Shown here one piece after another: positions 17,170-31,893 of a stretch of 64,000 nt of DNA. Source of the DNA: Rugosimonospora acidiphila (lineage in GTDB: Bacteria > Actinomycetota > Actinomycetes > Mycobacteriales > Micromonosporaceae); contig NZ_BAABJQ010000015.1 in the NCBI RefSeq assembly GCF_039543385.1, positions 1 to 64,000 of the forward strand, written 5' to 3'. Every line of letters starts with the position of its first letter. The stretch's first letter is position 1. The position numbers were made by a program, and so were the translations under genes. The notes under the pieces are model-generated. The model did not search any database. It was not told where the DNA came from and was given only the letters and a program-made list of their open reading frames with translations.

Positions 17170-18816
17170 TCAGTGTGCGGCGGCCGGCGTTCCGGCGGCC
17201 GTGGGCAGGGTGGGCAGGAACGTCGGCGGCCGGCGCACCTGGGTCGCCTGCTCGAAGGCGTACGCGTAGGACAGCACGTCCGGCTCGCTGAACTGTGGCC
17301 CGAGGAACTGGCCGCCGAGCGGGAGGATGCCGTCGGCGGTGAAGCCGGCCGGCACGGTCACCGCCGGGTACCCGGTGAGCGCCGCCGGGCTGGAGGTGAC
17401 CACGCCGCCGGTACCGGCGACACCGGACGGGGCATTGAGTTGGGCGGGGCCGTTGGCCGGCATGTAGATGGCGTCGAGGTCATTGGCCGCCAGGACGCTG
17501 TCGACGCCGGCGCGAGCCTGTGCGGTCGTCTGGGCGCGCAGTTGCAGGTACGCGGGGTCGGTCAGGTCGCCGCTGGTGGCCTGCGCGTTGATGAAGTCCT
17601 GCTGCCCGGCGTAGGGCAGCTCCACGTCGGCGTGCTGCTCGTTGAACGCGATCAACCCGGCCAGGTCGCGGGGGTGCGAACCGGGCGTCTTGGCCAGGTA
17701 GGCGTTGATGTCGTGCTTGAACTCCACCAGCAGCGCCTGGTTCTGGTCGGCGTCGGCCTGGCCGAGGTTGATGCGCACGTTGTCCACGACCGTGGCGCCC
17801 ATCGACTGCAGGGCGGCGACGGCCTCATCGGTCACCCGGGTCACGTCGGGGTTCCGGCCGCTCCGCCAGATGCCTATCCGCTTGCCCCGCAGCGCGTCCG
17901 GGTTCAGGTCCTGCTGGTACTGCCGGGTGGTGTTGGCTCCGGCCGCCACCGTCGCCGGGTCAGTCGGGTCCACCGACTGGATGACCGACAGCACGGTCGC
18001 CGCGTCGGTCACGTTGCGCGCCATCGGACCGGGAGTGTCCTGCTCGGCGGAGATGGGTACCACCCCGGTCCGGCTGACCAGGCCCAGCGAGGGGCGCACG
18101 CCGACCAGTCCGTTGATGCCGGACGGGCACAGGATCGAGCCGTTGGTGTCGGTGCCGATCGCCACGGTCGCGAGTGCCGCCGCGACGGCCACCGCGGAGC
18201 CGCTGCTCGACCCGCACGGGCTACGGTCCAGGACGTAGGGGTTGGCGGTCGCTCCACCGACCGCGCTCCACCCGCTGGACACTCCCCCGTCGCGGAAGGC
18301 CGCCCATTCGGTCAGGTTGGTCTTGCCGAGGATTATGGCGCCCGCCGCGCGCAGCTTGGACACCAGGGCCGCGTCCCGCGCCGGCTTCGACCCCGCCAGC
18401 GCGTACGAGCCGGCCGTGGTCGGCTGGAGGTCGGCGGTGTCGATGTTCGCCTTGAGCAGGATCGGGATGCCCTCCAGCGGCCCGCGCGGGCCACGGGTCC
18501 TGCGGATCAGGTCGCTGGCCACGGCGTCGGCCAGCGCCAGCGGGGCGGTGCTCACCACGGCGTGCAGCGTCGGGTTGAGCTGCCGGATCCGGTTCAAATA
18601 GAAGGCGGTCAGCTCGGTCGCGCTCAGCCGGTGGGTGGCCATGGCCTGCTCGAGTTCCGGAATGGTCGCCTTCTGCAGGTCGATGCCGCGTAGCACGGTG
18701 CCGCTACCCAGCTGGGCCGGCGAGGCGACGGCCGGCACCGCCGGACCCGCGACGCCGACGAGTAATCCAGTCACGGCAAGGACAATTCCCCAGGTGGTAC
18801 GGCCGATACGCGACAT
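17170..18816 (-). CDS. secreted amidase (amidase signature family)
   Basis: Hydrolase of 548 residues from the ATG at 18816, with a signal peptide (residues 1-~31, TWGIVLAVTGLLVGVAGPAV then AVA). The Ser-cisSer-Lys triad is present: Lys in GIPILLKANIDT, the first Ser in SPCGSSSGSAVAV and the nucleophile Ser in GTDTNGSILCPSG. An export signal is unusual for amidases but typical of the actinobacterial subgroup that acts on extracellular amides or peptides. Single gene with no partner nearby. Substrate unknown. Confidence 0.88.
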   Translation of the reverse strand: MSRIGRTTWGIVLAVTGLLVGVAGPAVPAVASPAQLGSGTVLRGIDLQKATIPELEQAMATHRLSATELTAFYLNRIRQLNPTLHAVVSTAPLALADAVASDLIRRTRGPRGPLEGIPILLKANIDTADLQPTTAGSYALAGSKPARDAALVSKLRAAGAIILGKTNLTEWAAFRDGGVSSGWSAVGGATANPYVLDRSPCGSSSGSAVAVAAALATVAIGTDTNGSILCPSGINGLVGVRPSLGLVSRTGVVPISAEQDTPGPMARNVTDAATVLSVIQSVDPTDPATVAAGANTTRQYQQDLNPDALRGKRIGIWRSGRNPDVTRVTDEAVAALQSMGATVVDNVRINLGQADADQNQALLVEFKHDINAYLAKTPGSHPRDLAGLIAFNEQHADVELPYAGQQDFINAQATSGDLTDPAYLQLRAQTTAQARAGVDSVLAANDLDAIYMPANGPAQLNAPSGVAGTGGVVTSSPAALTGYPAVTVPAGFTADGILPLGGQFLGPQFSEPDVLSYAYAFEQATQVRRPPTFLPTLPTAAGTPAAAH

Positions 18817-18942
18817 GCCGCGAACCGTACCGCCGCCCGGTGGGCGGGCGCATCGAGCTAGTGTCGGAGCGGTTCGCGGCGCGCTTTCGACTGGTGACGA
18901 AGACGGTGAATATTCACCAACCGCCACCGCCCGAGCGGCGCG

Positions 18943-19731
18943 CTACGGTTTCCGGCCGGCGCCGACCAGCTGCGCCAGCCGCCGGGCGGGCTCGCCGCCG
19001 GGGTCATCCGGGCGCCACTCGTTCACGTACACCACGCCGGGGTCGATCAGCTCGAACCCGGCGAACAGGCCGGCGACCTGCGAGCGGGTGCGCAGGGTGA
19101 ACTCCGAGACGCTGCGGGAGTAGGCGTCGGCCGCCGCGTCGGCGGTCACCGGCGCCCGCTCGTCCTCGGAGGCCGCCCCGTGGGAGACGACCAGGTAGCT
19201 GCCGGGGGCGACGGCGTCGCGGTAGGCGGCCACGATGCCGGCGGGGTCGTCGCGGTCGGGCACGAAGTGCAGCACGGCCACCATCAACACGCCCACCGGC
19301 CGCGCGAAGTCGATCAGACGGCGGACCTCGGGCGCGCCCAGCACCGACGGCACGTCGCGCAGGTCGGCCCGGACCACACCGGCGTCGTCGTGGCCGGCCA
19401 GCAGCGACTGGGCGTGCGCCACCGCCACCGAATCGACGTCGACGTAGACCACTCGCGACCCGGGCGCGGCGACCTGGTGCACGTTGCCCACCGTCGGGAT
19501 GCCGGAGCCGAGGTCGAGGAACTGCCGGATGCCGGCGTCGACGAGTGAGCGCACCGCGCGGTGCAGAAAGGCCCGGTTCGCCCGGATGATCAGCGGCAGC
19601 TCCGGCATGATCGCGGTGACCCGCTCGGCCGCCCGCCGATCGACGGCGTAGTTGTGAGCGCCGCCGAGGTGGTAGTCGTAGATGCGGGCCGGGCTCGGCC
19701 GGGTGGGGTCGATCGGCACCGGGTGATCCAT
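18943..19731 (-). CDS. SAM-dependent methyltransferase, PF04672 family
   Basis: Cytoplasmic protein of 262 residues. The N-terminal TRPSPARIYDYHLGGAHNYA and the SAM site FLDLGSGIPTVGNVHQVA (~75-92), with VVYVDVDSVAVAHA, mark the PF04672 (DUF574) methyltransferases, which are abundant in actinomycetes and of mostly unknown target. It lies 12 bases downstream of the SnoaL-like gene on the same strand, so the two are probably co-transcribed. Confidence 0.88.
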   Translation of the reverse strand: MDHPVPIDPTRPSPARIYDYHLGGAHNYAVDRRAAERVTAIMPELPLIIRANRAFLHRAVRSLVDAGIRQFLDLGSGIPTVGNVHQVAAPGSRVVYVDVDSVAVAHAQSLLAGHDDAGVVRADLRDVPSVLGAPEVRRLIDFARPVGVLMVAVLHFVPDRDDPAGIVAAYRDAVAPGSYLVVSHGAASEDERAPVTADAAADAYSRSVSEFTLRTRSQVAGLFAGFELIDPGVVYVNEWRPDDPGGEPARRLAQLVGAGRKP

Positions 19732-19743
19732 GGTGCGGTGCCC

Positions 19744-20097
19744 TCAGGCGAAGACCGGCGCGAGATCAATGTAGATCAGCCAGTGGCTGGCGAGGTCGCC
19801 GCGGAACGTGAGGATGTCCGAGTTCGGCACGGTGACGTGCCGCCCGTCCTTGCGCACATACTCCACGTCGATCTGCGCTATCGAGGTGTCTCCGACGTCC
19901 CAGACGTTGATGACGTGGTGGGTGAGCCCGCCGATGGTGGCGAAGAAGCCGGCCACGGCGTCCCTGACCTCGGCCCGCCCGACGACCGGATCGGCGTTGG
20001 CGAACCGGAACACGACGTCGTCGGTGAGGTGTGCGACGAACCGATCCGGATCGGCGGTGTCGATGTCGGCGAAGATGGCGCGGACGTCGCGGCTCAT
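19744..20097 (-). CDS. SnoaL/NTF2-like fold protein
   Basis: Small protein of 117 residues with the pattern of the SnoaL-like NTF2 superfamily: an N-terminal helix (VRAIFADIDTADPDRFVAHL), then DDVVFRFANADPVVGRAEVR, and a C-terminal sheet. Members are cyclases, isomerases or ligand-binding proteins; catalytic residues cannot be assigned. I start it at the ATG at 20097, preceded by GAAGGGA. First gene of a two-gene unit with the methyltransferase, divergent from the cold-shock gene. Confidence 0.75.
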   Translation of the reverse strand: MSRDVRAIFADIDTADPDRFVAHLTDDVVFRFANADPVVGRAEVRDAVAGFFATIGGLTHHVINVWDVGDTSIAQIDVEYVRKDGRHVTVPNSDILTFRGDLASHWLIYIDLAPVFA

Positions 20098-20234
20098 GGC
20101 TGTTTCCCTTCGCGATTGGGGGGCGGGCACGGCCGGAGCCGGGTCGTGGCGAAGGCACGCACCCCCACCCACTCCCACGGGTAGGGGCCAGCATAGACGT
20201 TCCTGCGGGCGCGCGTGGGGCACGAATTACGGTA

Positions 20235-20263
20235 TCGACGCCCCTGCGCGTACCGCCTATCAT
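20235..20263 (+). promoter_or_regulatory. probable promoter of the cold-shock gene
   Basis: TCGACG (20235-20240), 17-base spacer, TATCAT (20258-20263), giving a leader of about 27 bases ahead of the cold-shock start. Confidence 0.45.
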
Positions 20264-20296
20264 GAGCCGCACTGCCGTCGAGCCCAAGGAGTGGCA

Positions 20297-20500
20297 ATGG
20301 CCTCTGGAACTGTCAAATGGTTCAACAACGAGAAGGGCTACGGCTTCATCGCTGTCGACGGCGGCCAGGACGTGTTCGTGCACTTCAGCGCGATCGAGAT
20401 GGATGGCTACAAGTCCCTGGAGGACGGCCAGCGGGTCGAGTTCGAGATCGGGCAGGGCCAGAAGGGCCCCCAGGCCGAGCGGGTGCGGCTCTCCTCGTAG
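20297..20500 (+). CDS. CspA-family cold-shock protein
   Basis: Single-stranded nucleic-acid binding protein of 67 residues, an RNA chaperone. RNP1 (KGYGFI) and RNP2 (DVFVHFSAI) are intact, as is the GTVKWFN opening. The ribosome site AAGGAG lies six bases upstream of the ATG. It is followed within 70 bases by a fragment of a GroEL gene. Confidence 0.96.
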   Translation: MASGTVKWFNNEKGYGFIAVDGGQDVFVHFSAIEMDGYKSLEDGQRVEFEIGQGQKGPQAERVRLSS

Positions 20501-20569
20501 CGGTTCGTGGCAGTCGGCGGTCCGCCGGCCGATGTCGCCGCGCGACTGACCATCCAGCGCTGGCGATGT

Positions 20570-20863
20570 CGGCCGGGGGGCGGGGTTGCGTTCCGGCAGG
20601 CCGCCCTGGCGCTGAGCATCCCGGAAGCGGCGACCGACCGCGTCACCGGCATGAAAATTGTGAAGGAGGCGCTGGAGGCTCCGATGCGGCAACTGTTGGT
20701 CAACGCGGGCATCCCCGAGGTCCCGGCCGAGGGCGGGGTGCACGTCGTCGCCGCGGAGCCGGCGGACCTGGCCGCCGTGGGGATCCTCGACTCCGCCGCT
20801 GCCATCCGATCGGCCGTGCAGGCCGCCGCGGGCGTGACCACGCGGTTCCTGAAAATCGCCTGA
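20570..20863 (+). pseudogene. GroEL (chaperonin 60) C-terminal fragment
   Basis: About 97 codons that read like the last part of a 60-kDa chaperonin: PGGGVAFRQAALAL matches the conserved PGGGVAL segment, GMKIVKEALEAPMRQLLVNA matches the GxxIVxxALEAPLRQIAxNAG segment, and LAAVGILDSAAAIRSAVQAA matches the GIIDPxKVTRSALQNA segment near the end. The first ~430 residues of a chaperonin are absent, and a stretch including the usual YVDL motif is shortened. There is no ribosome site, and ATP-binding and apical domains are missing. It sits directly behind the cold-shock gene and ends before a terminator. Most likely a decayed relic left by deletion. Confidence 0.7.
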
Positions 20864-20885
20864 GCCGGCCGCCCGTTCGGCGCGG

Positions 20886-20921
20886 CCGGGCGCCGTCGAA
20901 CCGCGGCTCGACGGCGCCCGG
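20886..20921. terminator. bidirectional hairpin terminator
   Basis: Perfect 14-bp stem (CCGGGCGCCGTCGA with TCGACGGCGCCCGG), 8-base loop, between the GroEL fragment and the convergent GH87-like gene. Confidence 0.75.
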
Positions 20922-20936
20922 TTCGGGTCCGCCGCC

Positions 20937-23711
20937 CTACTGGTTCCAGACCTCGAACTCGGAGACCTGGCCGGCGGGCCAGCCGGTGTTGGCGGTGATG
21001 GTGGCCCGCCAGTACCGCTCGGGGACCGCCGGGAACGTGATGGTGACCGTATCGTTCCCGGCCGGCGACAAGGTGTATGTCGCCGACGCCTTGACGGTCG
21101 TGAAGGTCGACCCGTCGGTCGAGCCGGACAGCGACAGCGTCTCGTCGCGCGCTCCCCACGACGCCGGCAGCCGCAGCACCACCCGGTCGGCGGACTGGGC
21201 CGACCCGAGGTCCACCTGAACCCACTGCGGGAACGCGTTGTTCGTGCTCTCCCAGTACGAGTTCTGGTTCCCGTCCGTCACGTTGGAGGACGGGTACACG
21301 TCGGTGTGTGAGGACTCGCTCGTGGGCCGGCCGGCCGCCAGGTTCGTCGGGGTGGGTCCGCCGCCGGTGGCGTCGAAACGCAGGCTGTTGACGTTCCAGC
21401 CGGCGTTGTCCTCGGCCAGCGTGAGCACCTGCCGACCGGCGGGCAGGGTCAGCCGGGCGGTGACCGTGGTCCAGTTCTGCCAGTCGCCGGTGGCCGGGAG
21501 GTTGACGCCGCCGGTGAGGTTGGCCCCGGACGCGTCGGCGAGGTGCAGCGCGTCGTTCACGGCAACCGGCGCGGCGACCCGGGCGCTGAGCGTGTACGTG
21601 CCGGCCGACGCGACGTTGACGGTGTACCGGAACCACTGGCCGCCGCCGGTCCAGCCGAGGTTGTAGCCGCCGCTGGTGTCCGAAGTGGACTCCAGGTCGA
21701 CGCCGTCGGCCCGGTAACCGTTGGCCGTGCCGCCCGCCGCGGTGACGCTGTAGGCCACCCCGCTGCCGCCGGTGTCGTAGTTCTCGGCCTGCACGACGCC
21801 GGGGATGGCCGCGGCGGTGCCGCCGTACGGGCCCTCCGGACTCGCGCCGCCCTGCCAGCTGTTGCCGCTCGCGGACGCGGCGAAGCCGCCGGAGTTGTTG
21901 GTGAACGCGGACTGTCCCGAGCGCAGCCCGGTCACGGTGTTGCCGGTGATGCTGGCCGACCCGCTGGGTGCCGGGTAGAACGGCGGGGCGACGACTATGC
22001 CGTTGCGCCACGGCGAGTCGACGGTGTTGTTCTGCAGCACCGTGTTCGTGGAGGTGGAGAAGCCAATGCCGTCGTAGAGGGCGGCGGTGACCGTATTGTT
22101 CGTGACGGTGACGTGGTCGACCACGCCGACGTTCTGGCCGTCGCCGCCGTTGCCGATGTGCAGGGCGGGCTGGCCCTGGCTGTAGGCGTTGCCGCCGGAG
22201 CGGACCACCACGTTGCCGTTGACCGTGGCGCCGAGCAGATCGCTGCCGTTGACGCCGAAGCGGCCGGCGCCCAGGCCGATGTAGCGGGCGGTGTCGGAGA
22301 TGTAGTTGTATTCGACGTCCTGGCCGCTACCGCCGTAGATGCCGATGCCCTTGCCGCCCCAGGGCGCGACGATGGTGTTGTGGGTCATCGTGATGTGCGA
22401 CATGGGCGTGTAGTAGGTCCGGTTGCCGCCGGAGTCGGTGTTGTAGTTGACGGAGTTGATGGCCATGCCGTCGTCACCGGTGCCGCGCACGAAGTTGTTC
22501 GTCGCGGTGAGGTTGTTGCCGACGGAGTTGTTCAGCGAGACGTTGTTGAGGTTGATGCCGTCGGCCCAGATCGCGGTGAGTCGGCTGTTCTCGACGGTTC
22601 CGCCGGTGCCCGAGGCCCAGAAGCCGGACTCGACGTGCTGGCTCCAGATGTCATCGGCGACCCAGTTCGTGCCGGTGGTGTCCATCGCCCCACCGCCGCC
22701 GTCAACCATGGCGCGGCTGCGCGCGTCGGAGTCGAGGTGGAAATCCCGCACCGTGCACGACGTCAGGTTGAACAGGGCGGCCAGCGGGGTGTTGTTGGGC
22801 AGCGGGACGTCCCGGTAGATGGTGCTGTACCAGACCCCCGCGCCGGCAATGGTGATGCCGGTGGCCTGCAACCCGGTCGTGCCCTTGAGGTAGAAGGTGC
22901 CGGCCGGGATCCACAGCGTCCTGTGCTGCGACTGCGCCTGGTTGACACAGTTCTGGATGGCCCCGGTGCTGTCCACCGCCCCGCCGTCGCCGGATCCGTT
23001 GGTGGGGTTGTTGTCCGCGACGGCGCCGCAGCTCGTGATGGAGATGGAGTTGGCCGGCTGGCTCAGCGGCGCGGGTGGGTTCTCCACGTCGACCACGTCG
23101 AGGTCGTAGAAGGCCGCCGTATTGGCCGCGTCCCGCTTGAGGGTCAGCGTCGCGCCGGGTGCGATCGGCGCGCCGGTGATGAACGTGCGGAACTCGTCGA
23201 AGAAGTCGCGCGGGTCGCCGTCGGACGGGTTCTGGTCGCTGCCGTTGTAGTTGTTGTTGCCCTCGTAGAACCAGCTCTGCCGGGAGTTGAGGTTCAGCGC
23301 CTGCCGGAAGGTGTTGTTGACGTACAGGTCGAGCGTGGCGGTGGTGCCGCTGCCGTCCGGGGAGTCCGGGATGCTGGCCCGGAGGTTGATGGCGCTGATC
23401 GGCGCCGAGGTGGCGTTGGTCCACTGCACGCTCTGGCCGGTGCCGGTCAGCCGCACGTACGCGTGCCCGGACGCCTCCAGCGCCGCGCTGGAGTACTGCG
23501 TCGTGGGCGCCGCGGTCAGCGACACCACCGTGGCGCCGCCGCCGAGGGCGCCGGCCTCGGCCTCATAGCTGGCGAACGGCGGGGTGGCCCCCGCGGCGGG
23601 GTCGGCGAGCGCGGGATCGGCCGGGGCCGCCGCCAGCGCGGTCGTGGTCAGTACGGCCGCGGCGAACGCGCCGAGCAGGCGGCGCGCGGCATCGTGGGGT
23701 GTTTGTCTCAT
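20937..23711 (-). CDS. secreted multimodular beta-helix glycosidase, GH87-like, with CBM6 and discoidin domains
   Basis: Exported protein of 924 residues with a signal peptide (1-~36). Order: CBM35/6-type module starting FASYEAEAGALGGGATV (~45-210), a right-handed beta-helix (~220-640) with WADGINLNNV and GTGDDGMAINS, a CBM6 module starting VQAENYDTGGSGVAY (~660-780), and an F5/8 discoidin domain starting NLAAGRPTSESS (~790-924). This order and the DG/DD motifs recall mycodextranases and alpha-1,3-glucanases of family GH87, which attack fungal alpha-glucan. The GH family is my best guess; another beta-helix family is possible. The ATG at 23711 follows AGGAGGA. Confidence 0.72.
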   Translation of the reverse strand: MRQTPHDAARRLLGAFAAAVLTTTALAAAPADPALADPAAGATPPFASYEAEAGALGGGATVVSLTAAPTTQYSSAALEASGHAYVRLTGTGQSVQWTNATSAPISAINLRASIPDSPDGSGTTATLDLYVNNTFRQALNLNSRQSWFYEGNNNYNGSDQNPSDGDPRDFFDEFRTFITGAPIAPGATLTLKRDAANTAAFYDLDVVDVENPPAPLSQPANSISITSCGAVADNNPTNGSGDGGAVDSTGAIQNCVNQAQSQHRTLWIPAGTFYLKGTTGLQATGITIAGAGVWYSTIYRDVPLPNNTPLAALFNLTSCTVRDFHLDSDARSRAMVDGGGGAMDTTGTNWVADDIWSQHVESGFWASGTGGTVENSRLTAIWADGINLNNVSLNNSVGNNLTATNNFVRGTGDDGMAINSVNYNTDSGGNRTYYTPMSHITMTHNTIVAPWGGKGIGIYGGSGQDVEYNYISDTARYIGLGAGRFGVNGSDLLGATVNGNVVVRSGGNAYSQGQPALHIGNGGDGQNVGVVDHVTVTNNTVTAALYDGIGFSTSTNTVLQNNTVDSPWRNGIVVAPPFYPAPSGSASITGNTVTGLRSGQSAFTNNSGGFAASASGNSWQGGASPEGPYGGTAAAIPGVVQAENYDTGGSGVAYSVTAAGGTANGYRADGVDLESTSDTSGGYNLGWTGGGQWFRYTVNVASAGTYTLSARVAAPVAVNDALHLADASGANLTGGVNLPATGDWQNWTTVTARLTLPAGRQVLTLAEDNAGWNVNSLRFDATGGGPTPTNLAAGRPTSESSHTDVYPSSNVTDGNQNSYWESTNNAFPQWVQVDLGSAQSADRVVLRLPASWGARDETLSLSGSTDGSTFTTVKASATYTLSPAGNDTVTITFPAVPERYWRATITANTGWPAGQVSEFEVWNQ

Positions 23712-23944
23712 CGAGTCCTCCTGGACCTGCGGTACGGTGCGTCACACCACTGCGGTCCGTGAGCGGGTATACCTCCGGCGCGCGCGCACCGGCCGCCGCT
23801 TCGTCGCGGATGGTCGGAGCGCGCCGGCTGGTATCCGGAACGCGATCGGGCAATCGACGTTGACTAATGGCGATCAAACTCCGTCGCCGACGGCCCGTCA
23901 AGACGTGTTCGCCGCCGGCCGCGGCCCTGCGCCCGGGTTTCTCC

Positions 23945-25348
23945 TCAGCCCAGGTAACCGTCCGGGCGGATCAGGAAGCTGTCGCCCGGCGAGGCTGCGT
24001 AGCCCGAGAAGGCATGGCCCTCGACGTCCACGACGTACCGCGCGTCGCCGTACGAGGCGTCGCCGTACGAACCGTCGTCCGGCCGCGCGTCGGGGCGCAG
24101 CACGGCGTAGGCGTGCTCCTGCTCGGGGGCGGGCACGCCGAAGGACAGGCGGGTGACGTGCGGCCCGCGGAAGAGGTCGAACAGGCGGATCCGCTTTCCG
24201 CTCGCGTCCAGGACCGGGGCGTCCGGGGCGCGGTCGCCCGAGACCAGCGGCCCGGCGGCGTCCGGGGCACGGTACGTGATGTTCAGGCCGAAGCCCTCCT
24301 CGCCGCGCTTGTACGCGTCCTCGCGGCCCTCGGTGTACCGGTTCATCAGCTCGGTGCTCACGCCGAGCACGCGCGCCGCGACCATCCGCCGCTCGGCCTC
24401 GTAGCTGTCCAGCGCGGTCTGCCCGGCCAGCTTCCAGCCAAGGTTGTAGGCGTCCTGCACACCCGTGTTCATGCCCTGCCCACCGGTCGGCGGGTGCACG
24501 TGCGCGGCGTCGCCGGCCAGGAACACCCGCCCCACCCGGTACCGCTGCGCCAGCCGCACGTTCGGCCGCCACACCGTCGACCAGCCGTGCCTGGTCAGGC
24601 GCACGCCGGCCGAGAACTGGTCCAGGACGGCCTGCATCGTCTCCAGCGAGGCGTCGTCACCCTCCCCCAGCGGCATGCCGAACTGGAACATCCCGATGCC
24701 CGGCAGCGGGGTCAGCACCACGCCCGACATGGGGTCGTCCGCCGCGGCGAACCAGTGGCCGACGCCCGCGTCGAGCTCCGGCGCGCACACGTCCCCGAGC
24801 AGCATCCGGAAGGACTCGTCGGTGGTACCCGGGAACGCCACTCCGATCGCCTTGCGCACGAAGCTGGCGCCGCCGTCGGCCCCGACCAGGTAGTCGAACC
24901 GGCCCACCCGCCCGGTCGACAGCCGCGCGGTCACCCCGTCCCCGTCCTGCTCCAGGCCGACCAACTCGGTGTCGAGTTCGACGCGCACGCCGAAGTCGAG
25001 CAGTCGCGCGCGGAGGATCCCCTCGAGCTGTGACTGGCCGAGCACCCACGGGTTCGGGTAGGGCACGCCCGGGCTGGGCTCGCGCGGCTCGACCATCCGC
25101 CGCTCGTCCACGACCCGGCCGTCCAGGTGCACCCGGATCGGCGCCATCGGCGCCCCGGCGGCCAGCACGGCGTCCAGCACCCCGAGATCGTCGAAGACCT
25201 CCAGCGTGCGCGGCTGGATCCCGTCGCCCCGGGAGCCGGCGAAGAACTCGGTGGCCTTGTCCACGACGCGCACCTCGACGCCGCGCCGGGCCAGGTCGAT
25301 CCCCAGGGTCAGCCCGGTGGGGCCGGCACCCGCGATGAGTACCTTCAT
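23945..25348 (-). CDS. FAD-dependent aromatic monooxygenase (PHBH fold)
   Basis: Flavoprotein hydroxylase of 467 residues that would use NAD(P)H and oxygen to hydroxylate an aromatic or polyketide-like compound. The three family motifs are present: GAGPTGLTLGIDLARRG (dinucleotide fold, residues 7-23), VGADGGASFVRKAIGV (DG motif) and VFLAGDAAHVHPPTGGQGMN (GD motif, FAD ribityl). A C-terminal thioredoxin-like domain (~385-467) is typical of the phenol hydroxylase/rifampicin and tetracycline monooxygenase group. Divergent from a TetR regulator with a palindrome between them, so probably inducible detoxification or catabolism. Substrate unknown. Confidence 0.9.
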   Translation of the reverse strand: MKVLIAGAGPTGLTLGIDLARRGVEVRVVDKATEFFAGSRGDGIQPRTLEVFDDLGVLDAVLAAGAPMAPIRVHLDGRVVDERRMVEPREPSPGVPYPNPWVLGQSQLEGILRARLLDFGVRVELDTELVGLEQDGDGVTARLSTGRVGRFDYLVGADGGASFVRKAIGVAFPGTTDESFRMLLGDVCAPELDAGVGHWFAAADDPMSGVVLTPLPGIGMFQFGMPLGEGDDASLETMQAVLDQFSAGVRLTRHGWSTVWRPNVRLAQRYRVGRVFLAGDAAHVHPPTGGQGMNTGVQDAYNLGWKLAGQTALDSYEAERRMVAARVLGVSTELMNRYTEGREDAYKRGEEGFGLNITYRAPDAAGPLVSGDRAPDAPVLDASGKRIRLFDLFRGPHVTRLSFGVPAPEQEHAYAVLRPDARPDDGSYGDASYGDARYVVDVEGHAFSGYAASPGDSFLIRPDGYLG

Positions 25349-25360
25349 GGGTGAATCTCC

Positions 25361-25377
25361 ATTCAGTGAAAGTGAAT
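25361..25377. promoter_or_regulatory. probable TetR operator
   Basis: ATTCAGTGAAAGTGAAT, a 17-bp imperfect palindrome with 5-bp arms, 13 bases upstream of the monooxygenase start and 45 bases upstream of the TetR start. A further TGAAT half-site lies at 25352. Confidence 0.6.
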
Positions 25378-25421
25378 TCAGCTTGGGCGCTGATAGCGTG
25401 CGATGTCAAGGAGGTGGACAG

Positions 25422-26027
25422 GTGAAGCGCGCGGAGCAGGCGGCAGACACGAGGGTGGCGCTGATCGACGCCGCCAAGCGCCTGTTCGCGACCCGCGGCT
25501 ACCTCAACACCAAGATCACCGACATCACGGCGGAGGCAGGGCGGGCGGCCGGCTCGTTCTACAACCACTTCGCCAGCAAGGAAGAGCTGCTCGAGGCGCT
25601 CCTGGCCGACGTGGCCGCGACGGGCGACGCCCTGGCCGGGACCGAGGAGCACGAGGCGGACTTCTCCGACCCCGACGCGATCCGTTACCACGTGGCCGCC
25701 TTCTGGCGCGTGTACCACGCGCACGCCCCGACCATGCTCGCGCTGAGCCAGGCGGCGCTGGTCAGCGGGGACTTCGCGGGTGTCGTCGAGCGTTTCCGCC
25801 GGGCGCAGATCGACGACCTGACCAGCCATCTGGAGCACGTGCACAACCTGCCGGCCACCCCCGAGGCCAGCCTGACGATGATGGGCGTGCTGATGGACGG
25901 CCTCACCCGGGTGTGGTCCGACGTTCCCGAGGACGAGGCCGTCGAGGCCATCACCCGGTTCGTCTACCGGGCCCTGAACGGCCGGGACTACCCGCCGCCA
26001 GCGGATACGCACCAGCGGGACGGGTGA
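25422..26027 (+). CDS. TetR-family transcriptional regulator
   Basis: DNA-binding repressor of 201 residues. GTG at 25422 is preceded by AAGGAGG. The N-terminal helix-turn-helix reads IDAAKRLFATRGYLNTKITD followed by ITAEAGRAAGSFYNHFASKE, the textbook TetR layout. The helical ligand domain follows from residue ~60. Divergent from the monooxygenase, with the palindrome 25361-25377 in the shared 73-base gap, so it most likely represses that gene and itself until an effector binds. Confidence 0.92.
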   Translation: MKRAEQAADTRVALIDAAKRLFATRGYLNTKITDITAEAGRAAGSFYNHFASKEELLEALLADVAATGDALAGTEEHEADFSDPDAIRYHVAAFWRVYHAHAPTMLALSQAALVSGDFAGVVERFRRAQIDDLTSHLEHVHNLPATPEASLTMMGVLMDGLTRVWSDVPEDEAVEAITRFVYRALNGRDYPPPADTHQRDG

Positions 26028-26099
26028 CGCGCCTCCCCCCGTGGCGACCCCTAATCGCCAAGTGAATCGCCTCCCGTACTGTTTGGCCGACACCGATTT

Positions 26100-26116
26100 T
26101 TGTAGAGTTTCTACAA
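26100..26116. promoter_or_regulatory. palindromic operator upstream of the carboxylase
   Basis: TTGTAGAGTTTCTACAA: perfect 7-bp arms around GTT, in an AT-rich island 132 bases upstream of the carboxylase start. A TATAGG box lies downstream near 26162, so the site is placed to control the promoter. The binding protein is unknown. Confidence 0.65.
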
Positions 26117-26247
26117 CTGATCGTTCGCGGGAGTGTCCGCGACGATGTGGTGTACCCGGCGGTATAGGGGCAGGGTGTATGCCGGTACAGGCGACGTCCC
26201 GCGGCTTCGACGTCGCCTTCACTGACAACTCGGGGAGGAATCAGCCG

Positions 26248-31737
<5,490 letters not shown>

Positions 31738-31743
31738 GGTGCC

Positions 31744-31781
31744 GCTCCGGCCCCGACGCGGTCACGCGCCGGGGCCGGAGC
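31744..31781 (+). terminator. hairpin terminator after the carboxylase
   Basis: 12-bp stem GCTCCGGCCCCG with CGGGGCCGGAGC, the loop containing a further CGCG/CGCG pairing. Confidence 0.75.
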
Positions 31782-31893
31782 CGGCCGGCGAGGCGGGTTC
31801 AAACCGCCCGCACTCGGCCCCTGACCGCCGTTTCGGCGGCCGTCTTCGGGGGTATGGCGCGGTGTCCCACGGCGCCTCGACCGCAGCGGCCCC

